In this document: piece by piece, positions 25,386 to 37,921 of the stretch
Layout of the letters: every line of letters starts with the position of its first letter
Numbering within the stretch: the stretch's first letter is position 1
Assembly: GCA_013396755.1 (NCBI GenBank)
Contig: VWZF01003012.1
Location: forward strand, 285,159 to 349,158
Direction: 5' to 3'
Source of the DNA: Sclerurus mexicanus
Lineage: Eukaryota; Chordata; Aves; Passeriformes; Furnariidae
DNA length: 64,000 nucleotides
Translations under genes and position numbers: made by a program
The notes under the pieces: generated by a model
The model's database searches: none
What the model saw: only the letters and a program-made list of their open reading frames with translations
What the model was told of the DNA's origin: nothing

Positions 25386-28230
25386 AGAAGAAATTTGTTT
25401 GGGGTACTTGACTGGCCATGGTATGAGGGCTGTCTGCATATCTCACCATGGAACTAGGAACACATGTGCTGCTTCTCCATAGCTAATGACAAAGTGATTG
25501 GCATGGCTGTGTGTGTGTGCACCCAGCACATAATCAGGAAGGCTACATTTTGGCTACATCATTGCTCATGCAATTTGGTGGGATGTTAGTGTATGTGACT
25601 ATCTCTCCTTACATCATAAGGGGTAGTGTCTGCAATAGATGTTGCTTCTTGATGTGAACAAAAGGAACCTGGTCAACAAATCGTTCGTTGTACGAGAGGT
25701 TGGGGTTTTTTCAAGTCCTAAGCTATGAGTGAAATGCAACAGTACTGGATTTGTCTTTAGTGCAGAAAATTCATTTTTGTTCATAAGTGGGCAAAAGGTA
25801 CTTGCAAAAACAGTGGAAAAATGTCTTGGAAGTAAGCTTTGAAGATTTATGTAGTAAGAAAAAGTGTTTCATAGGAGAAAAATTGTTCCCAGTGACATCC
25901 TTTGCTAAGATTTATTGTGGTGTCTGTTTTCCTGGAACAAAGCAGTGTTTTCATCACCACAGGTGAGAAATCTGACATTTAGTTGACCACCCAGAGACTA
26001 CAAGGACTCTGCATTGGCAAAGGGACCACCCAGCTACTGACATTCCACTGTGCTCAAATCAGCAGTAAGACTTCAGCAGTAAATCTGTGGTAAACTTCAA
26101 TGGCATGCACTCAGAAATAATGCTGAGGATATGAATACTTCAGGAGAAGGAAGGCTTGTGGTAAAATATGTGACCATTGGCTAATGTATGGAACACAATG
26201 TGTTTTAATACTGTACACATGCGAATGAATGAATGAATGCATGAAGTGGAAGCCAGGACAGCACACAGAGGTTGTACATCAGAGAGTTGCCAGTTCCTGT
26301 GCTTCTAAATGCACTTTGAGAAGAAGACAAAATTAGTTCTTTGAAGAATAGTCATACAGGGCAAAGTACAGACAGCTTCTGTGGTAGCAATGGCACAGAC
26401 CAAAAGGGGCCGCTTCCTGCTCAAAGTGCAGTTCATTGGTTTAGAGCTCAGCACACTTGATTAATTCAAGAATTCAGAATGTTTTCCTTGTTCAACCTCC
26501 GTACCTCTGTGTTTTCGATATTTCCACCTCCAGTTAATGTGATGTGGATTCTCATGCCATTGAGGTCATTGGGCTCACCTGTGTGTATGGTAGAAGACTG
26601 AGACTTTGAAATGTTAAAACCAGACCACTGTGGGTGGATGAGCATAATGAAAATTTGTCACCAAAATTTTATCATCACTGCTAAGAAATAGTAAATGCCA
26701 TAAATCTCAAGCTTCTAAGTAAATTTAGACATTTGATTTACATCCAGAAACAGTGGACTACTTAATAGCAGAATTCTCCTTCCTCTCTGTGAAGGCTTCT
26801 TTATATTATGAAAAAAACTTTAAAAGTGTACTGTGAGTTTACTGTATCCCTGCTGTTCAAGACTGTGAAATGTTCAGGTCTGAAATATTTAAATCTTTTA
26901 ACTGAAAAATTAATTGGTCTTAAAAGCTTAATTGAAAACAAGTTCTACTTGTGATTTAGAATATATAGATATTCTGCAGGACATGAACTCTTATTTTCTG
27001 TATCAACATCCTCCCAATTGCAGTAACCATTTGCCATATAAATGTTTTTGAGGGTTTGGACTTTGAATATTTCACAAATATTTCTCAGTCTTGTGGTATT
27101 AAGTGAGGAACATCTCAGAATCTTCCTGATTCTCTTTCATGGATTCTTACCGGTAGTACTATAAATAAGGCATCTTGTAGTGTTTTAACAGATTCTATTT
27201 TGGAGATATCTGGACTTGCCTACACAATGCTGGTTCTTGGCGTCATAGTTTTACTTGCTGTATTTGAATTGCAGAAAGTGTTCAGAGATTCCAATCGCAT
27301 TATGATTCTGTTGTCCATAACAACCTATGTGCTTATCCTAAGAGACAGATCAACAAGTTGATTTACCTCTACCACAAGTTGATTTTGTTAATTTATAATT
27401 TTCTTGGAATAAAGCAGTATGGATAATACAGACAGAAAGAAAAGATATTTGAGAATATTGAATTATTAGAAAGGAAATAAATTACAGTTTCCTTTGTATG
27501 TCTTGTATTTTGATTAAATTTCTGCCTCTTGTAGGCTAGTAGATAATTACATTGTCCTGAGATTGTTGACACAGACCATTCTTATACTTATTGCAATAAA
27601 CAAGTACAGATTTATGGATGTTTTGGCTTTTGCATGTCCTGAGGTTCTTATTATTTCTACTAATTGAAATTATTTGTCCTGAAGGTGTTTTCTTAGCCAC
27701 TAAAAACTGTACCAAGATAGTTATTCTGTTAAGGGAACTAAGGTTCAAAAGCATGTGACAATATCAAATGAAGAAGTTCAACTCCTGTATATCTCTTTTT
27801 TTCCAGGAATCTTTTTTGGTTTGGGTCTAAGTGGTCTTGATAGGTCATTAGACATTGAATGACCATAGCTATATGAGGTCTGTGAATACAGTTCACAAAC
27901 ACGATTCAGAACATATAACATGACAAAGAGTGCAGGGGAAGCACCTTTTCTATTCAGTTTTGTGGCATGTAGTAGTTCTATTTTTTTTCTCTTAGATGGT
28001 ATGACAAAAGAAACTTGATTTTTTTTAAAATTTAGTTTTATGGACTTCTTATCAATGTATACAATTTCTGGTAAAATATTATTGCAAATGTATACTTATT
28101 TCAGTCAGTGTACTAGAGAACTCTGAAAAACACCGTGTTATTTTTAACAATCTCAAATTTACCAATGATTTTTTTCCTTAACTGAAACTTTTCATATGGT
28201 TACTTTTGCTGTTTTGGCAGAATAAAATAA
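25386..28230. other. Non-genic stretch, no repeat family recognised
   Basis: AT-rich DNA with only short chance frames. It holds a GAAT microsatellite (26223-26238). I see no exon, RNA gene or retroelement. Confidence 0.45.
26223..26238. repeat. (GAAT)4 microsatellite
   Basis: Four perfect GAAT units followed by a near-match GCATGAAG. Confidence 0.9.
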
Positions 28231-28560
28231 AGAATCACAGTGGGGCCGAGGTTGGAAGGGACCTCAGGAAGTCATCTGCTCCAACATCCCTGTTCCAGTA
28301 GGGAGACCTAGAGCATGCTGCCCAAGACCAGGTCCAGGCAGCTTTTGAAGATCTCTCAAGGATAGAGACTCCACCACACCTCTGAGCAATCCATGCTAGT
28401 GCTCAGTAACCTTCCTAACAAAAAGCATTTCCTGATATTCAAAAGGAAATTCCTTCCCATCTTTCAGTTTGTGCCCATTGCCTCTGATCCTGTCACTGGG
28501 TACCACTGGAAAGAGTCTGACTATGTCCTCTTAATAACCTCACTTCAGAAGTGTGTACAA
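28231..28560 (-). mobile_element. CR1 LINE 3' end fragment
   Basis: Starts with AGAATCACAGTGGGGCCGAG, a reversed CR1 3' tail, followed by GTTGGAAGGGACCTCAGGAA and GTTTGTGCCCATTGCCTCTG, both typical of CR1 3' regions. It fades out near 28560, where the LTR-like block takes over. The last ~40 bases lie inside the duplicated segment described at 28520-29684. Confidence 0.9.
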
Positions 28561-29684
28561 TATTGGTATTTTAACTTCTTTAAAGAGATTGAACTGCTAG
28601 TGATTAATCACTCAAACATGCAACCACCTGCAGTGACCACCCAGATGGTGTAAGAGACTGGAGTATTGGTGCTCATGGCTCGGTCAGCAGTGTACTTTGC
28701 TAACAATGTGCAAAGTGGCCACCCAGGCCAGGGGCTGAAGGGGTGCACATATGACACCTCAAGCTACAAGCTGGGTGTTGAACAAGATAAGGAAACGGGC
28801 AAATCCTGCGAGGTGGGGTAGTGTTTCTTTTTCCTTACACAGATGATTCAGCTGTGATAACTCCCCAGAACATTCACACCCAGCCTGAAGGTATTAATCT
28901 CTTGTTGATGAGCCATAATGGGCCGTAATGGACTAAGCTGCACTAATGTAAGGACAGCTGCAACATCTTATAAGGTGTCAAAGACTCCTGAGGTATCCCG
29001 TGACTCACAGTATTACATCATCCTGCGCCAGGGGAAGTACTGGAAAAGTTCCCACCCAAACCTGTGAGTTTTGGGCCTCCACCACTGCCTTGACAGATCC
29101 ANACTATGTCCTCTTAATAACCTCACTTCAGAAGTGTGTACAATATTGGTATTTTAACTTCTTTAAAGAGATTGAACTGCTAGTGATTAATCACTCAAAC
29201 ATGCAACCACCTGCAGTGACCACCCAGATGGTGTAAGAGACTGGAGTATTGGTGCTCATGGCTCGGTCAGCAGTGTACTTTGCTAACAATGTGCAAAGTG
29301 GCCACCCAGGCCAGGGGCTGAAGGGGTGCACATATGACACCTCAAGCTACAAGCTGGGTGTTGAACAAGATAAGGAAACGGGCAAATCCTGCGAGGTGGG
29401 GTAGTGTTTCTTTTTCCTTACACAGATGATTCAGCTGTGATAACTCCCCAGAACATTCACACCCAGCCTGAAGGTATTAATCTCTTGTTGATGAGCCATA
29501 ATGGGCCGTAATGGACTAAGCTGCACTAATGTAAGGACAGCTGCAACATCTTATAAGGTGTCAAAGACTCCTGAGGTATCCCGTGACTCACAGTATTACA
29601 TCATCCTGCGCCAGGGGAAGTACTGGAAAAGTTCCCACCCAAACCTGTGAGTTTTGGGCCTCCACCACTGCCTTGACAGATCCA
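28520..29684. repeat. Perfect 582-base tandem duplication separated by one N
   Basis: The sequence 28520-29101 recurs at 29103-29684 at a constant offset of 583, with no difference seen along the rows compared. The only base between them is an undetermined N at 29102. Perfect identity in DNA whose surrounding repeats are diverged suggests a gap-closing artefact in which both contig ends were kept, rather than an old duplication. A very recent true duplication remains possible. Confidence 0.95.
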
Positions 29685-30225
29685 GATTGCAACCCCCACT
29701 TTGACAGGACTGCAACCACCAGTTTGAACAGCAAACATAGAAATTACAACAACGAAGTCTCGTCACAGGCTCCAACAGGTGCCTTGCAGGTCCTACCAGT
29801 CACCTGGGGGGTCCAGAGCCCAGCTCTGACTGCCTGTACCATCACCACAGCCTCACTCCAGCACCACCCAAGCATTTGCCAGGTATCAAATCCCGACTAT
29901 CTGCCATATCCTGCCAGCCCTGACTCTCCAGATATTCCTTCCAGGTTTTCTAGCCATGGGCCAGGCAAATCACATGGAAGGGCGACCATCTTGTCTCTGT
30001 CCCGTGGCCAGGAGTGCTTCTCCTCATCACTTGGTTTAATCAGTATTGTTTTATCAGTATTGTTATTAGCATTCTTTTTGGTAAAGAGTTATTTTTTCAC
30101 TTACCTCCAGGTGTATTTGGTCTCTCTCTGTATTGGAGAAACCAGGGTTATTGAATCCAAGAGAGGACACATCTGTCCAAGGTCTCCATCCCTCCAAATT
30201 GTCTCAAACTGAGACAGCATGGGAA
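28650..30225 (+). mobile_element. LTR-like block of an avian ERV (length inflated by the duplication)
   Basis: Between the CR1 end and 30225 lies a GC-richer block resembling an avian ERV LTR by recollection. Putative limits are a TGTAAGAGACTGG start near 28650 and an AACTGAGACA end near 30222. The downstream part has the T-rich TTGGTAAAGAGTTATTTTTT stretch and a TGGTCTCTCTCTGTATTGGA block often seen near the 3' end of such LTRs. Without the duplicated 582 bases plus N it would be about 1 kb. I found no exact target-site duplication and no clear AATAAA, so limits and orientation are tentative. It carries a 209-codon open frame at 29583-30212, discussed under findings. Confidence 0.42.
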
Positions 30226-33200
30226 GAAGTAATTCACATATAAATATCCTGTGGTATTTTAGTTTACATTATTTGTAAGCATATATAGCAGCTTAGTTGA
30301 CCAACTGAGGTACTGACATTCTTTTTCACTTAGAATCACTCAGTCTTCCACTGGAGTTCTGCAGTCTCTTGACAGCAAGTTGGTGATTTACCACTGCAGC
30401 AATGAAACTAGCTATATGGAGATACTGAAAACTGCCACTCTCTGTTCTGACCAAAGATGAGTCTCAGCTCTGTGAAAGATTCAATTCAACCCCAAATCTG
30501 GTTCAAATTCCTGTCTTAGCTCTAGGGTATGTTATGGGAATGAATACTGAAACAAAACTGCATTATGCCTGTCTGAAATCTACCACTGAAATCTGCACAC
30601 CTTATTTGATACTTTCCTATATACATTGTGTGTCCTGTAGAAGTGGCAGATTCCTTATGACAGTTCCACATTATAGTGAAGTAATAGTGGGAGCATTTTG
30701 CATTTCTGTGACTCTAAAAACGGATACTTTGGCTCCTAAAGAGCTACTTTGAAGAAGAGGGCTCTAAAAGACCTGAAAGTTGTTCCATATTGCATTTCTG
30801 CGTTCTGACAGAAAAAAATTGTCATTTCAGTGTTTGTAATTCCAGCTCTCCAAAACAATGTCATAGCAGAAATCAAGATTTTTGCATATTGAAGATACAT
30901 TTCTTCTTTGGGACTGTGACATGCAGCTTTCTGGCACCCATAAGTGATAAGCATTTTTGAAATTTTGTTGTTATGCAAGGAGTATTTCACATTTCATTAA
31001 AAAAATCCAAGACAGCTATGTGTAGTTTTTTAGAGCTTTGAAAAGCTGAATCTGCTATATGAAGAGAGTGACACATTTATGATAATTTTTTTCTTTTGTC
31101 TGTGCAAGGACTTTACCTCTAAACCCCATACCCCATTTATTAAAAAAAAAAAAGGCGCTACATTTTTTTTTTAACTTGCGCATATTTTTTATATACAGAT
31201 CTATTGATAGGAAATTTTAAAACTACACCAGCTGGGTAACACTATGTTGCTATGAAGAGTTACAATGCAGGTACATGCCTACAGGACATGTGATGTTTTC
31301 TGTGTCCAAGACTGCATTCATCTATTAAGGATTTTAATATATGTGTATACCTACATAGATCAGTTTATAAATATATATGTTTGCATATATACCCATATGC
31401 ACATATATATGCAACACTTATTTATTCTTCTTGAGCTGTAAAGACAGCAACCTATAGCTCTGTAGAGAACAAATTGCACCTACAATGATGTCCTACTGAC
31501 AACAGATGCCCTACAGAAGGCTCAAGAGAATGTTCCTTCCTACACCTGAGTAATGGTTCTCTAAACAAAGTTCCCAAATTCATGGACTCTTACTAGAGCT
31601 TCCTCTGCTTGATACTGCTTCCAATTCTATTGGAAGCTGGGCTCCTTGTTGCTGTCAGGTTTTCTTTAGAATGAGCATGCTGAGTGGATCACAGTGCTGC
31701 TTGTGAAAGAAGCCTGACTGAGTACTGGCTTTTGTCTTTGATCTCAGATGAAGGCTTTCCAAGTGTGGCTCAGCATGTAGTTGACTGCCCCTCCTCCTCA
31801 CTTTAAATTTTAAGTGTGTCTTATCTTCCAGAATGATTGCTCTTTCCTTTGCAGCAGAGTCTCTTTACTGAATACACAAGAGAAGAAAATCTTAAGTGGA
31901 GCTAGAAAATAAGGGCATCTTTTCCTCAGGGTAATGTACATTTTTGCCTTTGTGAAACACTTCTCCATCTATTCCAGCAGAGCATTTCATAATAAAGACA
32001 ACCAATGCACTGAATGCACTGTGAGAAGGCTGCCTTTTTTTTTTTTTTTAATCCTGTAGCAGCATACTTCTTTGTAGGGTATAAAGATCTCAAGTGCACA
32101 TAAAAATAACAAAACACAGCACAACGCTGTTTGGGTGTAGTGCCTTGTTCATGAAAGTATAATGTCTTGGATGTAAAACCTTGTTCTGAATGTTCTGTGT
32201 TAACATGGGACTGTGCCCAAGCTAATGGCTCTTGCAGCTTCTGGAAAAAATAGTGCTACAGAAGGTATCCTGTACTGGCTTCTGAAACCAGTGTGGTTTT
32301 CAATCACTCCATCATCTATGCTTTGCTCCGCGGTGTGATACAGACATGATTTTCACAACTCCATTGGCTTTGGAGGCCACTAGCTAGAACTATTCTTATA
32401 AGTATTGAGGAGAAAACATTAATTAGACATATGAAAAGTGCAAAAGCCATGTTTTGTGTTTCAGAGTTTTCTGGTTTTTGGTTTTTTGGTTTTTTTTTTT
32501 GAGGGGGGAGGTGTTTGTTTTTTTGTTGTTTCTCCCCCCCCCCCACGCCCCCATCTATTGTGTTATTTGAGTAAGACCACAATATGTTGCACTGGTTTTG
32601 CAGTAAGCTTTTGTTGCATCTTAAACGTTGAATTACTCCAGAGCACATCAGAATAACACTGGATTTTCCGGCTGAAATCTTAGACTCAAATGAGGCAAAA
32701 TTCTGTACCTTTTCAAGTTCATTAGAAACCCAAATCCAAATGATACATTTGAAGGATGAAAACTCATGAACTAGTCCCGACAAAACCCAGAGCATATTCA
32801 TAAGTTCATGATAGAACAGTTTTAAATGGAATTCTAGAATATTACAATATTACATCAGGGTTTTCTGATACACAATGAGTTAGCATTTCTAATACTTTTT
32901 TCCTAGCCCCTTGGCTGCCATCAGGAAATTTAATAGTGTATGTCAAATGCTAAGAAGACTGGCACTTCTGTAAGCATCAGGATTCCTGCAAGAAGAATGG
33001 AAAAATTCAGGGCAAAGGAACTCAGTGTTATGCTCAGGACTGTACTTATACTTTGTGGAGCCAAGGAAAACAAAAACTTCTGCACCTGACACAAGGTTTA
33101 TGTTACTTTCTCTTCAGGAAAATCATTGATAGAAAATGTATTACTGGAGATATATTGCTAAGGTCTTATTAAAGTAAATAACATTTGCAAATTTGTACTA

Positions 33201-34849
33201 AATAAAGGTTTGGGAGTTTTGGTTTTGTTTGGATTCGTTTTGGTTTTGTTTTTTCCCTTGAAGAACTGTCAATCCCATTGCAATCCTGTGGACTGCAAGT
33301 ATCTCCAAATTGAAAGTAATTGTGTGTGCATTTTACTTTGTAATACCAGCAGCTGTCAGTTTCCTTACCTATGAGAGTTGGAAATTTGAAATTAGGTTGT
33401 TACTTGAGCAAGATTTCCTTAATGTGCACTTTCCTTGCTTGGCAAACTTACTGCTGATAAGCAAGTAGACAGTACTGTAGAATGATACCAGAAGTGTAGT
33501 ATAATATACTTGTTCTTTTCTCATCCTCCAGTAAGTATACTCCCTGGCACTCTTGAAAAGCTGCCAATCCAGAAATCTAAATACTTCTGAAATTCTTCCC
33601 AGCCTTTGATTTCTGATATCCTTGCTGTGGCATAGTGAAATTAAAAAGATCCTGAGAGTAATTTCTGTGAAGAATGTCACTGGAGAAGGGAAGGCAGGGT
33701 CAGTCTGAAGATCCCCAGAGACATGAACATCCCAATATAGAAGAGCTAGAGCTATTTATGTGACTCCTTTTGATACTTAAAACTGTTTAAGAGACAGAGA
33801 ACGATGGCAATAGTTCTTCTAATACACATTTACTTCATCTTTACTATGCCTCTTCTGTTCTTTGATGGGCTTTTACATAATGCTTCTCATCTGTTTGATG
33901 TTATTAGCTAGTAAAAGTCACCTACTCAAGGACACATAATTTAGATTGCATGAAAATAATGAAACTGTAAGGTCTGTTAGGTGTTGTGGTTGTTAATGGG
34001 CTGCAAGGCTTAAAGAATGCTGAAACTTTTGCAGCAATATTATCTACATTCCTACTGATCTGTTAGGTTGCTTCCAAAGGATCAGCTCAATAGAAAATCA
34101 CCTTGTTTATATCCATACCCTGAAGGTTACTCCAGACACACCTTATGGCACACTGCACAGTAAAGGGTACATAGACAATATCTATCCCCTGGAGACTTGG
34201 CAAAGTGTGTCTAACATTTGTTCTGTCCCAAACTGCCTGCTTTTGCCCTATCTGCATGGGGCAGACTGATTTGCGGCACAAATCTGCTGGCACCCTGTAG
34301 TAAGAGCAAGGAGTGAGAAGTGAACCTGACATCCCTGGGAAAGATAGCCTAGGTCACTGCACTGGAACTGTAAGAATAAAGCACTTTGGGTATTGTTGGT
34401 GTGGCAATTCAGATTGCCCCCAGAGTACCTCATCAAGAGGTAAAACACATGCCAAAATGATATGCACCTAATCTATGCCAGAAAAAAAATTGCTATTAGT
34501 TTGCAGGACAAAAATAAATTTTATTTTCCCATTTGCGGGTATTGTGAGCAAAGAAGAGAATACCTCAGACTCCTGCTGAAGTCACAATGGGCAGAAAAGA
34601 CTGTATCCTGTCTTAGTATGTAATCCAGTTTAGGCCCTAAAACAGTAATCTGAAGGCCATCTGTCCAGGCAGCTGTTCTTCCTGGGTGACACAGAGCATA
34701 ACGGGCACAACAGCGCTTTTAACTTCACAAATCAATCCTCAGTTTCCATTTGCTTAGGGCTGAACTCATGTGAGATATGGCTCTTTGAAATGTTTCTGTA
34801 TAGGTCTGTGGTGGTCTTTACTCACACATAAACCTGTGTGCTTCCCCTG
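30226..34849. other. Non-genic stretch with low-complexity DNA
   Basis: AT-rich, with TA-rich patches near 31340-31410, short poly(A) runs near 31141 and the purine/pyrimidine tract listed separately. Open frames up to 161 codons (32316-32801, minus strand) run through that tract and are not convincing. The interval 34080-34450 is slightly GC-richer and might be an undetected repeat. Confidence 0.4.
32472..32552. repeat. Strand-asymmetric low-complexity tract (T11, G6, C11)
   Basis: A T/G-rich segment with 11 T (32490-32500) is followed by GAGGGGGGAGG, more T/G, then 11 consecutive C (32534-32544) and ACGCCCCC. One strand is almost free of A. The G and C blocks could pair or form unusual structures. 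It is a hotspot for length error in sequencing. Confidence 0.9.
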
Positions 34850-35480
34850 TCCCCACTTAAACCATAACCACTGGTGGGGGCTGTGATGGTTGCCCTAGAC
34901 TTTGGGGGATCATGCCAACATGGTAGCCAAGGAATGGTGACCCTGATATCTGGCTGGTATGGAAATAAAACTGTAAGTCAATCATCTTACTCCATAAATA
35001 GTGAGCCACCCAGGGGCCATTAAGCTTTCCTGCATGGCAGCAAACTGCATGCCAGGATTTCCCCTTGAGCAGGGATCCTCTCAAGGTTATTTCTCATAGG
35101 TATTCATTGCTGTAGCAGATTTTTGGTGAGTAATCATAGCATGCCTAACTTAGAAATCTTAGTTAAGTGATAGAAAGAAATGATTATGCACAGATAATCT
35201 GTTAGACATAAACCTTTGACCAAGTCTAGCACTAAGTCTGGATCCAGCCACACCTAAACTCCTCTCAGAAAAGAGTTTAGAATGCAAGGGAGTCCTTCCT
35301 GAACCTCATGATTCAATGGCACATTCTCCCTAAGAGTTTTGTCTGACTCTGTCCTATCTACAATAAATAGTCAAGGGTGTCTTGCCATTCAGTCTTGCTA
35401 AACCACCATTTCTTTTACCATTGCAATCTGTTAACTCATAGCTTCATATCAATAAAGTATATTATTGCGTCTTTTTTATG
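34850..35480 (+). mobile_element. Possible ERV LTR
   Basis: The block resembles, by recollection, an avian LTR family with a GGGGGATCATGCC segment upstream and a TCAATAAAGTATATTATTGC end. A TATA-like CAATAAATAG lies at 35361-35370 and an AATAAA signal at 35451-35456, a spacing compatible with promoter and poly(A) site on the + strand. No TG/CA ends or target-site duplication were found, so limits are approximate. A non-LTR repeat or unique DNA is the alternative. Confidence 0.35.
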
Positions 35481-37019
35481 AGTGAAGTGCATAACTCCAT
35501 CAGTGACAAGGCATGTGCTAAATACAGGGAGCCATCATCATGTGTACTCAGAACATCGTGATGTAAGAGACAATGTTATCCAAATTCTTTTGAAGATAAA
35601 GGGAACTTTTTTCTTCTTCCTACAGACATATTTGTTATAGCAGTCTCTCTTGACTGCTGTGTGAGCACTTTGGAGATGTCCCTGTACAAGAATGGGTGAT
35701 TTTTGCTTCAACAGCAAATTGGATTAGGCAAGGATTCAGCCAGCCCTGTTCTTGGCATATGGTGGTGATTATGAAATGGATAAGACAGAGATTCTTCATT
35801 CCAGGGCAGTGCCAAGCCTGTGCCTCCCTCCCTCCCTCTCTATATGCCTTCATCTAGAAGATACAGTGTAAGCCAGCCCTTGGCCCCAAGAAACCATCTC
35901 ACATGAGAGTGTCCTGTCTATCAGTAGTACTGGCCAATGGACTTTGGATTATGGACACGGACAAGCACCAGGTGAGACTGCAAAGAGCATGTGACACAGA
36001 TATGAACTTCATGTGTTTGTCCATGAAGTGGATAGAGTGATCTGAGGAGCACTAAAGGTAAGACAATGACATCCTGTGGACCTATTACCCTTACTTTTGA
36101 ATACGGAAAGAAGAATTTTGTAACACTAGGGCAGAGGATGGCTCTGAAACATGTTTGTGTGTGCTCACAGATGTTTTCCTGCTCCAGTTGTGAAACAGCC
36201 CTGTGTGGGATCCATGGGGCCACATGCCATACAGTGTCCTTGATGCTCTCTGTCAAAGGATTTAGCTTGGTAAAGTTAGTTGCATCTGCCAAGGATTTTC
36301 TATGCTGTCTATTTGCCCTCACTGCCCAAGAACATGAGCTGAAGTGTCAGAGTGGTCTACCTTAATATTTCTCATAGCAGCCTGGTTGAAGCACTGTTGT
36401 CCCACACACCTAGTGACCTCCAGTGCCATGAAAATTATTAGAGAACCAAATAATTGCTCAGAGTGCAGAGGCACTCTATGGATAGACACAGCTGTATGGA
36501 TTCCATTGCTAGATAAGGGTCATTTGAGCTCTAGCAGCTTCATTTAGACTTTGAAAAACTATTTGAGCTCACTGTGTAGTGCAGAAGGGGGAGTGGGTGA
36601 GTTTGGGTTTATCTCAGCAGTTCTTTCAGAGCAGCTTCTTATGAGTATTTATTCCACAGTAAAAACAGAAGCAGACCAAGAGTTTGTCTCTAAATACAGA
36701 ACTGTGAATTAAAATGCATTTTGGAGGTAGTTTGTCTTCATTCCCTAAACTAGTGCTAGTTCATGAGAAAACATGTCATCTCCAGATGGCAATGAGTGCA
36801 CTGTTGCTTCAGAATTGTGGTTTCCTGGTTTACCTCTCTTATCTTACTGGATAAACTCGTGATCCCATTACCTTGACTTGTTTCACAGTCCTCTAAGTGA
36901 ACAGTGGCACCACTCAGCTGTCAGCTCTTCATAGAGCAGCTGCTGGCAGAGAGAGGATAAGGCAACATGCCTGCCAATCTTTTTTTTTTCCCCCAGACTT
37001 ACAGCTGGCTTGGGGTACA
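35481..37019. other. Non-genic stretch, no repeat family recognised
   Basis: Moderate GC. Contains overlapping open frames on both strands at about 35921-36365 (133 codons minus, 99 codons plus). Neither resembles a known protein and no splice context is obvious. I see no CR1 or LTR. Confidence 0.4.
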
Positions 37020-37780
37020 CTTATATTTTAGTAACTGGGAAATCTAATTAGATATCCTGGAGTCCTAATTAAGTGGCTTTTATGGTTATAAGATATTTTA
37101 AGAATAATCATCTGTGAAGACTTGAGACCCATGCTCGATTTGCATGTTCAATTTCTATGACTGTGCAATTAGTGCTGTAATTGCCTGTAGAAATTTAGAG
37201 TGTTTGCCCAAATGGAAGAAATTACAAATACTTGCTACCATTCTATTTTTAAGTCTTGAGTTTTAGAGTTAGGGAGAAAACTGACAGAAAATACTGTACT
37301 TGAATAGAAAGGCAAGAATGGAAATCACATTCTGTTCACGTAAGCTATCTTTTTTTGGTGACTTGCATATCAGGTGGTGGAAAGTTAAAATTTTACAATG
37401 ATTTTAACACCTGGTTAACCACCACAGAATGTCATTGGTAATGACTGAATATGTACCATGGTATGGAATATATGCTAATAGTGTTCCAATTAAACAGCAT
37501 TCACTGCAATTGCATCTCATTAGGTAAATAATTTCTGAGGGAGATATACTAATTAAGTGCTTTTACTCATTATGTATTTCATGATTAAGAGGAGTTTGCT
37601 ATATTTACAGTGTGAAAATACAGCTATTTAGAACTAAACATGCCAATATTTACAAAACATACAAAAATTGCTTATGCTTCTGTTGTTTTTATTGCTAATT
37701 ATGAGCAGTAAGTTAGGTTTCCTTAGAGGTGTTTTCCCTTCTGTAATAAATGAAGTGCTCTGTAAGTTGGTAGAGTGCTT
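37020..37780. promoter_or_regulatory. Candidate conserved noncoding element(s)
   Basis: Repeat-free AT-rich DNA with a cluster of homeodomain-type TAATTA motifs (37045-37050, 37066-37071, 37550-37555, 37696-37701), CAATTA/TAATTG (37166-37171, 37178-37183) and a POU octamer ATTTGCAT (37138-37145). Such density is typical of vertebrate developmental enhancers, but AT-rich DNA yields these motifs by chance. This is inference from composition and motifs alone. Confidence 0.2.
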
Positions 37781-37921
37781 TGAGATCCTCTGGAACATAA
37801 ATGATTTTATAAGTTTAAAATGCCATGGTTATTCACTTCTCTGAGCTACCTGCTTCTGTCCAGCAGCTGATTTACTTATTGAAAATAATAGTAAGTTGTG
37901 TGTTCTAGCATTGTGTTGCCA

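Noticed and set aside
32316..32801. 161-codon minus-strand frame
   Set aside because: Runs through the T/G/C low-complexity tract, giving glycine- and lysine-rich nonsense. No family resemblance.
35921..36322. 133-codon minus-strand frame overlapped by a 99-codon plus-strand frame
   Set aside because: No recognisable domain and no splice or promoter context. This length is expected a few times by chance in 64 kb.
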